Below are positions 21,977 to 32,506 of a stretch of DNA of 64,000 nucleotides, piece by piece. The notes under the pieces were generated by a model. The model saw only the letters and a program-made list of their open reading frames with translations. It did not search any database and was not told the origin of the DNA. Position 1 is the first letter of the stretch, and every line of letters starts with the position of its first letter. A program made the position numbers and the translations under genes. The stretch covers positions 13,484,082 to 13,548,081 of the forward strand of contig NC_067207.1 of NCBI RefSeq assembly GCF_026262505.1. The letters run 5' to 3'. The DNA is from Trichomonas vaginalis G3. Taxonomy: Eukaryota > Parabasalia > Trichomonadida > Trichomonadidae.

Positions 21977-23056
21977 TTATGATTGATTAATTGGAGTGTT
22001 TGGATCAGTGTTTGTGATTTCTTCTAAAGGTTTATGTCCTTCCTTATCAGTAATATCAGGATTAGCGTGATGTTTCAACAGCAAAGTGATAATATCTTCT
22101 GAATTTGCTTCTTTTGCATAATGTAAAGGTGTTTTACCGAAATTATCTTGTATATTGACATTAATTGCTTCGTGTCTTAATAATTCTTCGACAATTTCGT
22201 ACTCATTGAAACGAGAAGCGAAATGAAGAGCTGCTAATCCGTAACTGTTCTGTAAGTTGATATTTAACTCTGGCATTTCCAAAAGGAAGCGAACCAAGTT
22301 GATATTTCCTTTCCTTGATGCAACCATTAACTGGGTTTGGCCGTTTTCAAGGAATTTGTTGATATCTCCGTTGAAGAATATGTTAACAATGTCCCAGCGC
22401 TCCTGAGCATGGGCATAGTAAACAGCTATTCTGTTGAAATTGTCTTCAATTGAGGGATCTACTTTAGGATTCTTCATTAAGAGTTCAACGATGTCCTTGT
22501 GGCCTTCACCACAGGCTATATGTAATGGTGTTCTGCCCATGTAGTCCTTAGCATTAGCGTCAAAGTCATGTAAGTTAATTATTTTGTTAAATATTTCGAC
22601 ATTGCCTAAACTAGCAGCGACATGGAGATATGAGCTCTTTGTAAAGTCTATTTCGTCTATCTTTGCATGTTTATGGTCAAGTAACCAAAAGAAAGATCCG
22701 AATTTTTCTTTGCGAAGAGCAAAGAATCCGATGTAAGGGAAAGAAATACCATTGCTATAAATTGTTTCAAGAATATCAGGTGATTCTCCCATAACAGCAA
22801 ATTGAAGAATTGTAACTTCGTTTTCATCAAGGGAATCGAGCTTTGCACCTAATTTAAAGAGGTAGTTGAAACAATTTGTAGCTCCATAAAAGGCTGCAGC
22901 AGAGATTATTGGTGGATGTTCTTGTAACATTTCTGGAATATTTTCATCTTCGAATTCCAGAAATTCATTTGCATCATTTGCATTTTTGACAAGTTCGCTA
23001 ATCTTTGTAGCATCATCTGATTGGATTATTGTAAGGAGTTCTTCTGCGCGAGGCAT
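21977..23056 (-). CDS. DUF3447/ankyrin-repeat protein, 359 residues
   Basis: An intact frame starting MPRAEELLTI. Residues ~45-130 form degenerate ankyrin-like units (PIISAAAFYGATNCFNYLF and TILQFAVMGESPDILE) as in the DUF3447 domain. Five or more canonical ankyrin repeats follow from ~140: SYLHVAASLGN, TPLHIACGEGH, TQLMVASRKGN, AALHFASRFNE, TPLHYAKEANS. There is no signal peptide or membrane segment. It is more diverged from the 26262 and 19696 genes than those are from each other, and its repeats are not homogenised. Ankyrin repeats bind other proteins; the partner is unknown. Confidence 0.85.
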   Translation of the reverse strand: MPRAEELLTIIQSDDATKISELVKNANDANEFLEFEDENIPEMLQEHPPIISAAAFYGATNCFNYLFKLGAKLDSLDENEVTILQFAVMGESPDILETIYSNGISFPYIGFFALRKEKFGSFFWLLDHKHAKIDEIDFTKSSYLHVAASLGNVEIFNKIINLHDFDANAKDYMGRTPLHIACGEGHKDIVELLMKNPKVDPSIEDNFNRIAVYYAHAQERWDIVNIFFNGDINKFLENGQTQLMVASRKGNINLVRFLLEMPELNINLQNSYGLAALHFASRFNEYEIVEELLRHEAINVNIQDNFGKTPLHYAKEANSEDIITLLLKHHANPDITDKEGHKPLEEITNTDPNTPINQS

Positions 23057-23245
23057 ATTAAAATCTGATTAATTATCCGGACAAATAATTGAAGGAGAAA
23101 TAATCGCCTTCAAAAAATCTGCCAAAATTTTCCATCATAGTCTAAGAAAAGAGTTTTAAACATATGTTTAGTCTATTTATTTTCATATTATAAGTTTCAA
23201 CATGCAATGTTAAAATTGTAGTAGACACATGATAAAGTAAACTTC

Positions 23246-23323
23246 AATTCTCAGACATACGATTATTTTTGATTCAAATGCCTTTCGGCATTAAAAGCAA
23301 AAATAATCGTATGTCTGAGAATT
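23246..23323. repeat. Long perfect hairpin, 26-bp arms
   Basis: The left arm 23246-23271 and right arm 23298-23323 are exact inverted copies (starting AATTCTCAGACATACG). The 26-base loop contains a smaller hairpin, AATGCC-TTTC-GGCATT. It sits directly against a second hairpin. Confidence 0.85.
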
Positions 23324-23381
23324 ACACTTTTCCGACATTTTTGGGTCGCTTCGCGCCCCTGACAAAACGTCGGAAAAGTGT
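23324..23381. repeat. Second adjoining hairpin, 13-bp arms with GC-rich loop
   Basis: ACACTTTTCCGAC at 23324-23336 pairs with GTCGGAAAAGTGT at 23369-23381. The loop contains a GC-rich imperfect palindrome (GGGTCGCTTCGCGCCC), unlike the surrounding DNA. Confidence 0.85.
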
Positions 23382-23646
23382 AAATTTTATACCAATATTG
23401 TAAATTGAATCAAATTTACGGCATTATATTAATATATAATTCGTTTTATGATATAGCACTGATATGCTACTTGCACTGGATTGTACTATCGTGACATTTA
23501 AGAGATTTTTCTCGATAATTCTGGAAGATTATATAACTCTAGATTGTATTTGCCGATTTTCTCCAAACTACGTATTCTACATATGCATAATATGTATAGC
23601 CTGCAGATGGAGTTTAATGCCAAAATTTTGGTTAGAAGGGAGCGTC

Positions 23647-24448
23647 AGTAGTAGGATATGATGGGTTTTGTGACTTTTCTTGTAAACGTAAGAATTCATA
23701 CAATATCGAGCGATTTTGTATCATTTTTTTTAACATATGAAAGACAAAAATGTAAGACATGAATTTTTAAAGTTTATTTTTTATTCATGAAAATAATTAT
23801 TTCTAATTTCTTTTACTCTCTCGTACATACTAGATTTGAAGAATTCAGAACATTTCCCATAATCTCCTAAATGTTTTCTTATCTTATTGGTTTTCCATTC
23901 ATTATATGAAACTGTATAAACTTTATCTTTATCTTTGCATCTTTCATCACTTCCAATATATTTATATTTCAATTTTGATTTATTGGTTTCATATTCATTA
24001 ACGTTTAATAATTCACAGTCTTCCTTTTTAAATAAATGTTTTATGTATTCAGGATTAACAATTCTATAATATTGCTTCCCTTTAAATCTTTGAATATAAA
24101 CAGGAACACCATCCTCTAAAATTCGATAATCTATTTTATCTGGTTTTACTTGTTGGGTCATTTATGTCAGAATAAAAAATAAATTATTTTAAAATTAATG
24201 TTAATTTTTTAATGATTTATAAATAAATATATTTTATTTTTTATTTCATTATGTATGGGCTGAGTGTAAATGTCTTACAATTTTGAAAATTTTTTAAATC
24301 TTGATTTATTCAAAAACTTAAGAATAAAAACCGTCAGAATCATACATTTTTTACTTCATATGTTAAAAAAATGATACAAAATCGCTCGATATTGTATGAA
24401 TTCTTACGTTTACAAGAAAAGTCACAAAACCCATCATATCCTACTACT
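23647..24448. mobile_element. Polinton-related short element (802 bp) with ~95-bp inverted repeats
   Basis: Terminal inverted repeats of about 95 bp, nearly exact, run inward from AGTAGTAGGATATGATGG at 23647 and from its complement ending at 24448. The direct repeat AGCGTC flanks it at 23641-23646 and 24449-24454. A 6-bp duplication and ends beginning AG are characteristic of Polintons/Mavericks. It contains one small gene and nothing else recognisable, so it is a short, non-autonomous relative. The near-identity of the two ends suggests a recent copy. Confidence 0.7.
23781..24161 (-). CDS. Small unknown protein of the Polinton-related element
   Basis: A 126-residue basic, tyrosine- and lysine-rich frame (MTQQVKPDKIDYRILEDG...) preceded by a T-rich stretch like those before genes of the large Polinton. 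It is the only frame of size inside the element. No family recognised. Confidence 0.55.
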   Translation of the reverse strand: MTQQVKPDKIDYRILEDGVPVYIQRFKGKQYYRIVNPEYIKHLFKKEDCELLNVNEYETNKSKLKYKYIGSDERCKDKDKVYTVSYNEWKTNKIRKHLGDYGKCSEFFKSSMYERVKEIRNNYFHE

Positions 24449-26261
24449 AGCGTCCGTACCTTTTTTTTGACTAAAGAATCGTGGTAATTTTATGTATTCA
24501 CATTAAAGATCATAAGACTTAAGGAAGTCAATTTGGAAAATTGTTTTCACTTTAGGAGAATATAATTTTCCATTTGGAAAATTTAAAAAGTGAGACGCGC
24601 AGGATTCGAACTTTTTTAAAAGTTGATTTAAATGAATTTTAGTGTGGAATATAAGGATAATATCACATTTAAAATAAGAATATACTAGTTTAGGTGGTAT
24701 TAATTTTTTCGATAAATTTGAGAGTATGGACGTTTAGGGCATGAAAAGTGTCAATTCGCTCAGCGAAAGCTGAGCTAGCTTCGTTCTCGAAAGAATAAGG
24801 AAGGAGTGAAGGAGAATGATACAGAAGTTGACACATTCATATCATTTCAACAAATTTTGATCAAATTGAAATTCAATAAAATTCAATTCAATTCATATCC
24901 TTCAGTCAGTACATTGATATCCTTCTGCATCACAATGATAACTCGGGCATCAATAGTTCTACAACTAACTCAGAAAAAACAAGATTATAACTTCCTGCTT
25001 ACAGCTTTTAAAAAGTTTCGATGATAAAAATCACTCTACTCTCGTTTATCGACATATGGTGATAGTAGGTAAACATATTCTTATCGATATTAATAAAAAT
25101 ATTTGTACGAAAATCTTATCCAATTAGAGAGTTATTCATAAAGTATATGATAATTATAATTACTTTATCTTTGTTTTATCTTTGAATAAACAATTTAATT
25201 TAAATTGCATAATATTTTTTGGTTGAAAGACAGGAAACTTAGTTGAGTTTGTATTATTTTTATCGTTTAATTCATCGTATCAGTGAGTGATCCAGATATT
25301 TAAGAGATTTAGAAAAAAAATTATTAATTTGATTAACAAATTTTAATCAAAATAGCAAAAATCTATTTGATAGCTGTAAACAAACAATAATTTTTATTTC
25401 AAGCAAAATCACTTATTTTCATCTAAACGTATAAAATTGTCAATTTTATGAAAATAAATTGAAAATCTCATGAAATGTAAAGGAGAGTAATATTTTTCAA
25501 TTTTCTTTTTTTCTTTGTCTCAAATATTTTCTGTTGGGAATTTTCTTGTTATCAAAAAATAATTTTAATATTTGTTTATTTCATTACATACAATAAAATT
25601 TTAAAAACTCTATTTCTTCTCAAGAAAATTTTTTCCTTCATATGAAGAAACATTTTGTTCTCCATTTGATACTGAGTCTAAATCTCGATTTTTGAATTTT
25701 CTTCTTTCCAAATTTCTTTTTTCCAAATTAGAAGTTTAATTCAAATTTTCAATAGTTTATATATTTTCTCAAACCGTCTCAGATTTTCTCACTTTTTAGG
25801 GATTTTCTCTCAAAATATACAAAAATAGTAATATCAATACATGTGTCTAATATACTTTAAAACCATCGTGACAAAATTCAAAAACGAAGAGTTCTTCTCT
25901 CCAAATTTTTTTCAAAATCAAAAAAATGAGATAAAAAAATACATTTGGAAAATTCATTTTTAGCATTTTAGGAATTTTCTCACTTTTCTTCCAAATTGAC
26001 ATCCTTATAAGACTTTATTAATATTTCAGACAAAAAAAAACGTTTGTCAAAATCTAACCGTATAGATGAATATCCTATTGCTTTCGGATTTGCTATTGTT
26101 ATTATATCATTTCATATCTATAAACTTAATCAAAATTCAAAAATGAAATCCGAAATCTTTGTGATCATTGCGTTCAACATGTATAACATAGATTTTTTTA
26201 TTCTAATGAATTTAAGTGCTATCTTATATGGTAAAAATATGTACTTTATAAAATTTTTTTC
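24449..26261. other. Intergenic with tRNA-like fragment, GNRA hairpin and ankyrin leader
   Basis: At 24590-24611 the minus strand reads GTTCGAATCCTGCGCGTCTCA, like the T-arm and acceptor 3' half of a tRNA, followed by a short T run; no 5' half is present. At 24758-24775 lies a perfect 7-bp hairpin with a GAAA loop (GCTCAGC-GAAA-GCTGAGC). From about 25490 to 25990 the DNA is T- and TTTTCTC-rich. At ~26061-26150 is the leader sequence shared with the gene at 79-453. No other gene is seen. Confidence 0.5.
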
Positions 26262-27575
26262 ATGTCCGATCAAGATGTTGATCCAAACAAATTCAATGAA
26301 TTGCGAAGTAACTACAAATACTACATCGATTTGTATACTGCGTTGTATCAGCTAAAAACGGAAAAAGAAGAAGATTTAAACTCAATTTACAAAAAGATCA
26401 AAACAGAATTGATTGATTCAAAGAAACGTCTCCCAGCAAATATTATAGAAGATATTTTAAATATCATTCCTTATAATAATCGCTATACAAAGTCATACTT
26501 AACTCTTTCCAAAATGATATCTGATGAATACCATGTGGAAGAGGTCGATAGATTTTCAAACATTTCTATTTTCCTGTTTTACAAAGAATATGGAATTAAA
26601 TTAAACAGAAATTTTGATACCAAAATGTATTTCAATATTCAAACAGAAAATACAATTTACAGCGCAATTATGAATAATGATCTAGAAAGATTCATCTCAT
26701 TCACGGAAATAGAAGGATTTGATAAGGACCGAAGACTTCATAACGATTTATATCCAGAACCTTTCAAAGTATATTCATTACTTGAATTATGTTGTTACCA
26801 CGGAGCAGTTGATTGTTTCAAGTTTTTAAGAACGAAATTTAACTCAGAAATAACTCAAACATGTTTACAATTTTCATTTTTAGGAGGAAATCCAGAGATC
26901 ATGAGTGAATGTTTGAAATATCAGAAACCAAATGAAAAATGCATGGAATATGCGATTATTTCACACAACATTGATTTTGTTACATTCTTGATGAATGAAT
27001 ACAATATAGAAATCGATGTAATAGATTGCGTAAATTATAATAATCTTGAATCATTATTAGTTTATTTCGATCAAACTAATGATTTTAACAAATGCTTTGT
27101 ATATTCAATATGTTTTAATATTCCATCCCTGTTAGAATATTTCCTTTCACTTGGTGCAAATATCAATCAAATAGATGAATTTGGAAATATCGCTCTTCAA
27201 AATGCAGTACATTTTGATATTAAAGAAATGACCGAATTTCTTATTTCACATGGTGCAAATATCAATGAGAAAAATAATAACGGAGAAACCGCTCTTCATA
27301 TTGCAGCCTGTAAGAATTATAAAGAAATTATCGAAGTTCTTATTTCACATGGTGCAAATATCAATGAAAAAGATGAGTTTGGAGAAACCGCTCTTCATAT
27401 TGCAGCAACTTATGATAATAAAGAAATAGCCGAAGTTCTTATTTCACATGGTGCAAATATCAATGAAAAAGATGAATTAGGACGAACCGCTCTTCATCGC
27501 GCAGCAAACAATGATAGTAAAGAAACAGCCGAAGTTCTTATTTCACATGGTGCAAAAAATGATATTCCTTCATAA
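26262..27575 (+). CDS. DUF3447/ankyrin-repeat protein, 437 residues
   Basis: Intact and the best representative of the family in this window. Residues ~1-110 are a lysine-rich helical region (FNELRSNYKYYIDLYTALYQ) shared with the decayed gene at 19696. Residues ~130-290 are the DUF3447-type degenerate ankyrin domain (SLLELCCYHGAVDCFKFL and CLQFSFLGGNPEIM). Residues ~290-437 are four to five near-identical 33-residue ankyrin repeats of the type TALHIAA then AEVLISHGANINEKDE. The near identity of adjacent repeats shows recent duplication. The ATG chosen is the first that gives this conserved start. A protein-binding role is likely; the target is unknown. Confidence 0.88.
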   Translation: MSDQDVDPNKFNELRSNYKYYIDLYTALYQLKTEKEEDLNSIYKKIKTELIDSKKRLPANIIEDILNIIPYNNRYTKSYLTLSKMISDEYHVEEVDRFSNISIFLFYKEYGIKLNRNFDTKMYFNIQTENTIYSAIMNNDLERFISFTEIEGFDKDRRLHNDLYPEPFKVYSLLELCCYHGAVDCFKFLRTKFNSEITQTCLQFSFLGGNPEIMSECLKYQKPNEKCMEYAIISHNIDFVTFLMNEYNIEIDVIDCVNYNNLESLLVYFDQTNDFNKCFVYSICFNIPSLLEYFLSLGANINQIDEFGNIALQNAVHFDIKEMTEFLISHGANINEKNNNGETALHIAACKNYKEIIEVLISHGANINEKDEFGETALHIAATYDNKEIAEVLISHGANINEKDELGRTALHRAANNDSKETAEVLISHGAKNDIPS

Positions 27576-29179
27576 TACACTTCTCTTTCATCTTCGAAGA
27601 TAATTTTTATTGGGGGTAAAAAATAATTTAGCTTTTCGCACTGCTTCTAATCGTAAAAATGATTTCTTATTATTATTTTTCCATATGTATCAATTTTAAT
27701 GCGTATTTGTAGGGTTGCTAATTTGGATGTTCTTTTTGGATCATCCAAATTCAAAAAAAAATCTTTGAGTCAATTTAAATTTTAGAACCCTTCCTGCTAA
27801 AGCATTGTCATTAATGAAGTCTGTTTGCAAATATTGTATTGATAATATAATTTTTATTCTGGCTAGTATAGTGGTCACGGAAATAAATTCTGTAGGGTCA
27901 TCAAAAATTAAAGGGTGCTTTTTAAGGGGGAGATGTAAACTATTGAACATCCGACCAAACGCCGATCCTATTTTTGTGGCTCTCAATTCCTTAACGTATG
28001 TTCAGAAAAAAAGTATACGTTTAGATATATTTGAATGGTTTACTTTTAAGGTATAGAAAATCCAATTCCAAGATAGTATTATGTAATGATTCTGTAATGA
28101 GAATCTAGTTTTAATAATTTCTTCTTCTAATTTTTTATATAGAAAATTGAATTTTTTTTAATAAGGAGCTATAGCAATTCATGTTAAAGCCAACTTTGAA
28201 AAGTAACATCTTAATGATTTCCAGCTTCTTCCATGAGTTTTAGGAAGTTGTTGCTAATTTATTGAAATAATTTGGAGAGAAATCAACGGAAAATCAGGGA
28301 GCATGCGCAGCAAGCATTACAGTTTCTACCTTTTGAGTTCTATCAGTAGATTTTAAACTAATAATACATTTTGCTGATGACTTGGGAAAAATAAAAATTT
28401 TAAACGGGCATTTTTCAAAATTAAAATTAAACATTGTGTTTAATTTATACTCATCATGAAATTTATTATTTCTAAAGAATAATTCGAGTTCTTCAAATTT
28501 AATTTATTTTCAAAAAAATAATATGTATTATTCAGCCAATTATATGGCATTTGCTAATACTTAAAGTGGACCTTATAAATTTCAAACAGGTGCCAAGAAA
28601 AGAATGATACATTCTAATATCGTCACTATCTAACAAATCATAGAGGTATTACTCAATCAGTGTGAGACAAATCCTATTTACAGCTAATGTGGACCGATAT
28701 ATTTATTATATTTCATAAAAATATACTCAATAATATATCAAAATCCATCAGATAACGATATTTATCAAATTTAACTATTAAACAATATTTGCTTATCAAT
28801 AACATGTAGATTAGCATAAGGACATTGTATAAATATAGATTCTAAAATTTCAAAGAATTTTTATTTTTAAATTTTTCTTGAAAATATTAATGTACTATGA
28901 ACATATAATATTTTTATAATTAAGTTCTCAAATTATTTGAAGAGTAGGTGACAAAAGTGCATACTCTTAAATTAACCTTAAATGTTTATTTTTCGATATT
29001 TTCGGTATTAACCTTATTGTAAATTTTTCCGGTGATAAATTTATCACACTGAGGTTATTTTTCCGGTGAGATTTTTAACCTTGATTTAATGAAATTAATA
29101 TATATAAATTTTATTATTTTTAATTTCGAATGAGTATAATAAAATATTTTTTTATATCGTCATAACTCTCATCACTGTT
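27576..29179. other. Intergenic, mostly featureless
   Basis: The first ~100 bases are homologous to 1526-1620, the 3' flank of the ankyrin family. At about 27730-27760 there is a small hairpin (TTTGGATG...CATCCAAA). A perfect 16-bp palindrome, GTGATAAATTTATCAC, lies at 29032-29047, about 130 bases before the next small frame. Overlapping frames near 27741-28056 are not convincing genes. Confidence 0.45.
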
Positions 29180-29425
29180 GTGATTCCAAATGCGATTATT
29201 AAGGTTCAAGTCGCTAATGTTTTGAATGAAGATAGAGCAGTAAGAATTCTTACAAGGGCAGGTAATCAGATTGTTGAGCAAAGAGCTTCAAAACACGATG
29301 AATGTTTGAAATTAATTCAACACATTTTGGAAATTGTCGAAAGCCGAAGGATTGAACCTAATGTCCTTATTCCATCTTTGAAGGCAATATTAAATTTGGC
29401 ACAAAGAAGTTTAAAGGAAGAGTAA
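29180..29425 (+). CDS. Small unknown ORF, 81 residues or slightly longer
   Basis: The frame reads IPNAIIKVQVANVLNEDRAV and ends AQRSLKEE, with a charged, helical, protein-like composition and a GC level above its flanks. There is no in-frame ATG near its beginning: the listed start is GTG, and the frame stays open upstream through a hydrophobic stretch. The true start is therefore unknown, and it may be the tail of a degraded gene. No family recognised. Confidence 0.4.
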   Translation: MIPNAIIKVQVANVLNEDRAVRILTRAGNQIVEQRASKHDECLKLIQHILEIVESRRIEPNVLIPSLKAILNLAQRSLKEE

Positions 29426-30217
29426 GCAAGATTAGATAATTTGGACTTTTTTTAAAATTAATGAATAAACAGTATATTTTTGAAGTGTAAGCTTATTTAC
29501 CTGAAGCTATATTACTTAATATAACATTCAAAGTATTATTGCTATTTATTGGAGAACAAATTTATGTAATTTTCACATGAAAATTGATAAATTTGTATTT
29601 CCTTATGATAATCAATTTTTGTATTTGTAGAGAGTCTCCCTGCATGATATCAAGACTTGGCTATTGGTCTTTATCCATTTTTGAAAATTGTATTGTAAAT
29701 TGTAAGAATTTCTGAATACTACTACTATAAAATATAATTGCTTATCTATGTATATTCTCCCTGCATGATATCAAGACTTGGCTATAAGTCTTTATCCATT
29801 TTTGAAAATTGTATTGTAAATTGTAAGAATTTCTGAATACTACTACTATAAAATATAATTGCTTATCAATGTATATTCTCCCTGCATGATATCAAGACTT
29901 GGCTATAAGTCTCTATTCATTATGAGTATGACCCCATTTTTTTACAAAAAGTGCCGAATTGCAACTTTGTCCCAATCTCATTATTTGAAAAGGTTCTGAA
30001 ATCTATTTTTGAGACCACTATATAAATTATATCTTGATGCAAGACTAGGTTGAACTAAGCAAAGCTATCAAGATTTAAAATGTTTTTACTTTAAGTCATT
30101 GATTGATGGTACTTAAAAAAACATGTAAAGTTAAATAAGCATCAAATTTTATCAAATGAGAAAAAAAATATATAAAAAAGCGAAAATAAAAATAAAAAAA
30201 GAAATATATAATTACTT
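29426..30217. other. Intergenic around the 121-bp tandem repeat
   Basis: Apart from the tandem repeat at 29635-29917 I see only AT-rich sequence, which becomes the 3' flank of the AP-1 gamma gene. Confidence 0.5.
29635..29917. repeat. Tandem repeat, 121-bp unit, ~2.3 copies
   Basis: The landmark TGCATGATATCAAGACTTGG recurs at 29641, 29762 and 29883, an exact 121-bp period. The first two units are almost identical, with a few substitutions (for example TATTGG against TATAAG); the third is partial. Confidence 0.9.
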
Positions 30218-32506
30218 TCAGAAAACAGTGACATCATGGTCGTGCTGTATTGGCATAGTTCCGTATACATAGCTAACTCTGATTTTGAGGGCGAATTTGT
30301 ATTGTCCCGAGTTTTGCCACCTCATTATCTGCTGGAGAGGTCTTTCATTCATTGGCTCCATTGTATCTCCTGATGGCAACTCGTATTTCGGTATCCATCC
30401 CTGTGTGCAAGCGAATTCTACCTTGAATCTCTTAATCTGTGTAGATGTCCTGTTGTAAGCGTTAAGTCTGACGGAAACCTGGTTTGCGTTTGGTCTCTGG
30501 ATCTCGAAATAGATCTGTACGCCGTCTTTATCGTATGCCAAAACTGCGCCTGGTGGAATTTGCGGTTGCTTCTGTTGCGGAGCCTGTGCTGGTGCTGTTG
30601 AGGCTGGGGTGGCATCAAACATCGACTTAAGAAGGTCAATGGAGTTATTTGTCGTGGAAGAGGCATCTGACATATCAATGAGCGGTGGAGCTTCTTTCTG
30701 GGACGTGGAAGGTGTAGGATTCCAATCAATGATGTCGCCTTGAACGGCCGCTCCTTTGTTGTCCGCTTTCTTCGGTCCTTCTTCATCATCATCTTCAAAT
30801 GCCGGAGCAGGAGCAAGAACTTGGTCAGCAACTGTAGTTTTAGTAAGAAGCTGCAAGTATTCGCCGCTGCGTTGCTGTAAATCGAGATCATTATCTGTAA
30901 CTCCGAACGCGAGTGCTTCCATTGTTGCTTGGTCGGCCTGTGAACGTGAGGCTATCTTAGCGATAGCTGTAAAGATGTATGCTTTCGTTTCTTTTGTTGT
31001 TTGTGGAAGATTAAGAATTTGTTTGAATGTTGCAGTTAAATTCTCTGATTCTGAGCCAAATTCGCCGAGGATCCATGCGGCAACTTGAACGAGAGGCTGG
31101 ACTGTTGAGTTTCTTGTAAGTTCTTCCTGTAATTGCTTGACAGCGTATTGCTGCATTACTTCGCTCCTTCCTACGACCTTGCAGACGGCAGAGATGATAT
31201 CGGACTTTACGTAACCGCCGGATTCTCTCAAAATCTGCATGATTGCGTCGAACATCCACTGTTCGGATGGAGAAAAGCTCTGAATGGCTGTGAAGATACG
31301 GCCAACAAGCTCCATTCTGAAATCAGTGTCCGCCAAGTGCAAGTATTTGAGGATTTCTGGTACAAGACGCTCTACATTATCTCGATCAATGAGAGCAGAG
31401 ATGACGTCGAGGGCTCTGCGGCGGATTGAGATATCAGGGTTGTCGAGGCATCTGACGATCTGTCCTTTGTAGCGCTGGAGGGCCAAGGAATCTGCAGATG
31501 TACGGTCAAGAATATCTCTGTTGGCGTAGAGAACCCTGGAGAAGACGTTCAGGGCTGAGTATAAAACGTTCGATTCTCTGAATGATAAAAGTCTGCCAAT
31601 CTGGCTGAAAGCGAGAGTTCTGAGCGAAGGTTTCTTTGCAACGGCAACAATTGTTTGTACAGCCTGAAGAAGGACTGCACGGCCATCGGAGCGCTTCATG
31701 TCTGCTGTAGAAACAATGGAAGCAAGTACTTCATCGAGGTCATCTGATGGAGATTTAAGTAATGCGAGAATTTCGAGGACTTTGACTTGAAGGAATGGAT
31801 CAGAAGCTTCATCAGAGCTGCGGGATGAAGCAATAAGTGATCTGAGAATCTTAACAAAGGCCGGAGTGAATTTAGACCATGTATTTGCGAGTTCTGGCTG
31901 GGCTTTGAGCATGGTAATAACCATACCAATGCCTGAGAGTACGACGGAGTGTTGTGAGTCGTTTAAGAGAAGATGAACATGAGTTTGGAAAGTTTCTGTA
32001 AATTCTGGAAGTTTCTTGATAATTCTGATAACAGCCATTGCTGCGCGCTTCCTAAGGAATGGGTCATCAATGGCAAGAACCTTTTGGACGTCAGCAGCTA
32101 ATGATCTGCAGAGTTCTGTTGATCCGATATTTGCAAGAACTGCCAACGCTAAAGCAACAACGAATCTGTGCTTTGACTGAAGGTCCTTTTGGATTGTATG
32201 CGTAAGTAAAACTGAAATATCTGCTGTTTCATCGAGGAGAAGGCCTGCACCTAAATATCCAATTCTTTTGAATGAGAAACGGTCATCAGCCATAAGGCTA
32301 AGCGTTTCCATTTGACCCCATGATGTTGTCTCACCAATCATATTTAAATAAACAAGCTTGGCTATGACGCGAGGACGCATTTCTGGTTCACATTCTCTAA
32401 TATATGTACGAATATTAGCCAATTCTGTTGTAATGACATGACGCTCCTCATCAATGGACTGTGCTGCCCTGATTTGATGGATGAGCGCAGAAAGCTGAAG
32501 AGTCAT
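30218..32506 (-). CDS. AP1G: AP-1 complex subunit gamma (gamma-adaptin)
   Basis: Large subunit of the clathrin adaptor AP-1, sorting cargo between the trans-Golgi network and endosomes. The 762-residue frame shows the full layout: an adaptin N-terminal solenoid at ~1-545 (start MTLQLSALIHQIRAAQ, with the strongly conserved KLVYLNMIGETTSWGQ and KRIGYLGAGLLLDE blocks), a hinge at ~555-645 rich in D, P, Q and A with clathrin-box-like LIDMSD and IDLLKSMF, and a gamma-ear immunoglobulin-like domain at ~650-762. AP-1 gamma is favoured over the AP-2 alpha, AP-3 delta and AP-4 epsilon subunits by the N-terminal sequence and single small ear. GC content is clearly higher than the flanks. No interruption is seen. 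Confidence 0.95.
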   Translation of the reverse strand: MTLQLSALIHQIRAAQSIDEERHVITTELANIRTYIRECEPEMRPRVIAKLVYLNMIGETTSWGQMETLSLMADDRFSFKRIGYLGAGLLLDETADISVLLTHTIQKDLQSKHRFVVALALAVLANIGSTELCRSLAADVQKVLAIDDPFLRKRAAMAVIRIIKKLPEFTETFQTHVHLLLNDSQHSVVLSGIGMVITMLKAQPELANTWSKFTPAFVKILRSLIASSRSSDEASDPFLQVKVLEILALLKSPSDDLDEVLASIVSTADMKRSDGRAVLLQAVQTIVAVAKKPSLRTLAFSQIGRLLSFRESNVLYSALNVFSRVLYANRDILDRTSADSLALQRYKGQIVRCLDNPDISIRRRALDVISALIDRDNVERLVPEILKYLHLADTDFRMELVGRIFTAIQSFSPSEQWMFDAIMQILRESGGYVKSDIISAVCKVVGRSEVMQQYAVKQLQEELTRNSTVQPLVQVAAWILGEFGSESENLTATFKQILNLPQTTKETKAYIFTAIAKIASRSQADQATMEALAFGVTDNDLDLQQRSGEYLQLLTKTTVADQVLAPAPAFEDDDEEGPKKADNKGAAVQGDIIDWNPTPSTSQKEAPPLIDMSDASSTTNNSIDLLKSMFDATPASTAPAQAPQQKQPQIPPGAVLAYDKDGVQIYFEIQRPNANQVSVRLNAYNRTSTQIKRFKVEFACTQGWIPKYELPSGDTMEPMNERPLQQIMRWQNSGQYKFALKIRVSYVYGTMPIQHDHDVTVF

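Noticed and set aside
24806-25024. 72-residue frame MKENDTEVDTF... as a gene
   Set aside because: Low-complexity AT-rich translation without family resemblance or conserved context.
27711-27730. TAGGGTTGCTAATTTGG as the end of another hAT-like element
   Set aside because: No inverted partner or target duplication was found nearby.
27741-28056. Overlapping 81- and 83-residue frames on opposite strands
   Set aside because: Neither resembles a known family, and opposite-strand overlap of this kind is expected by chance.
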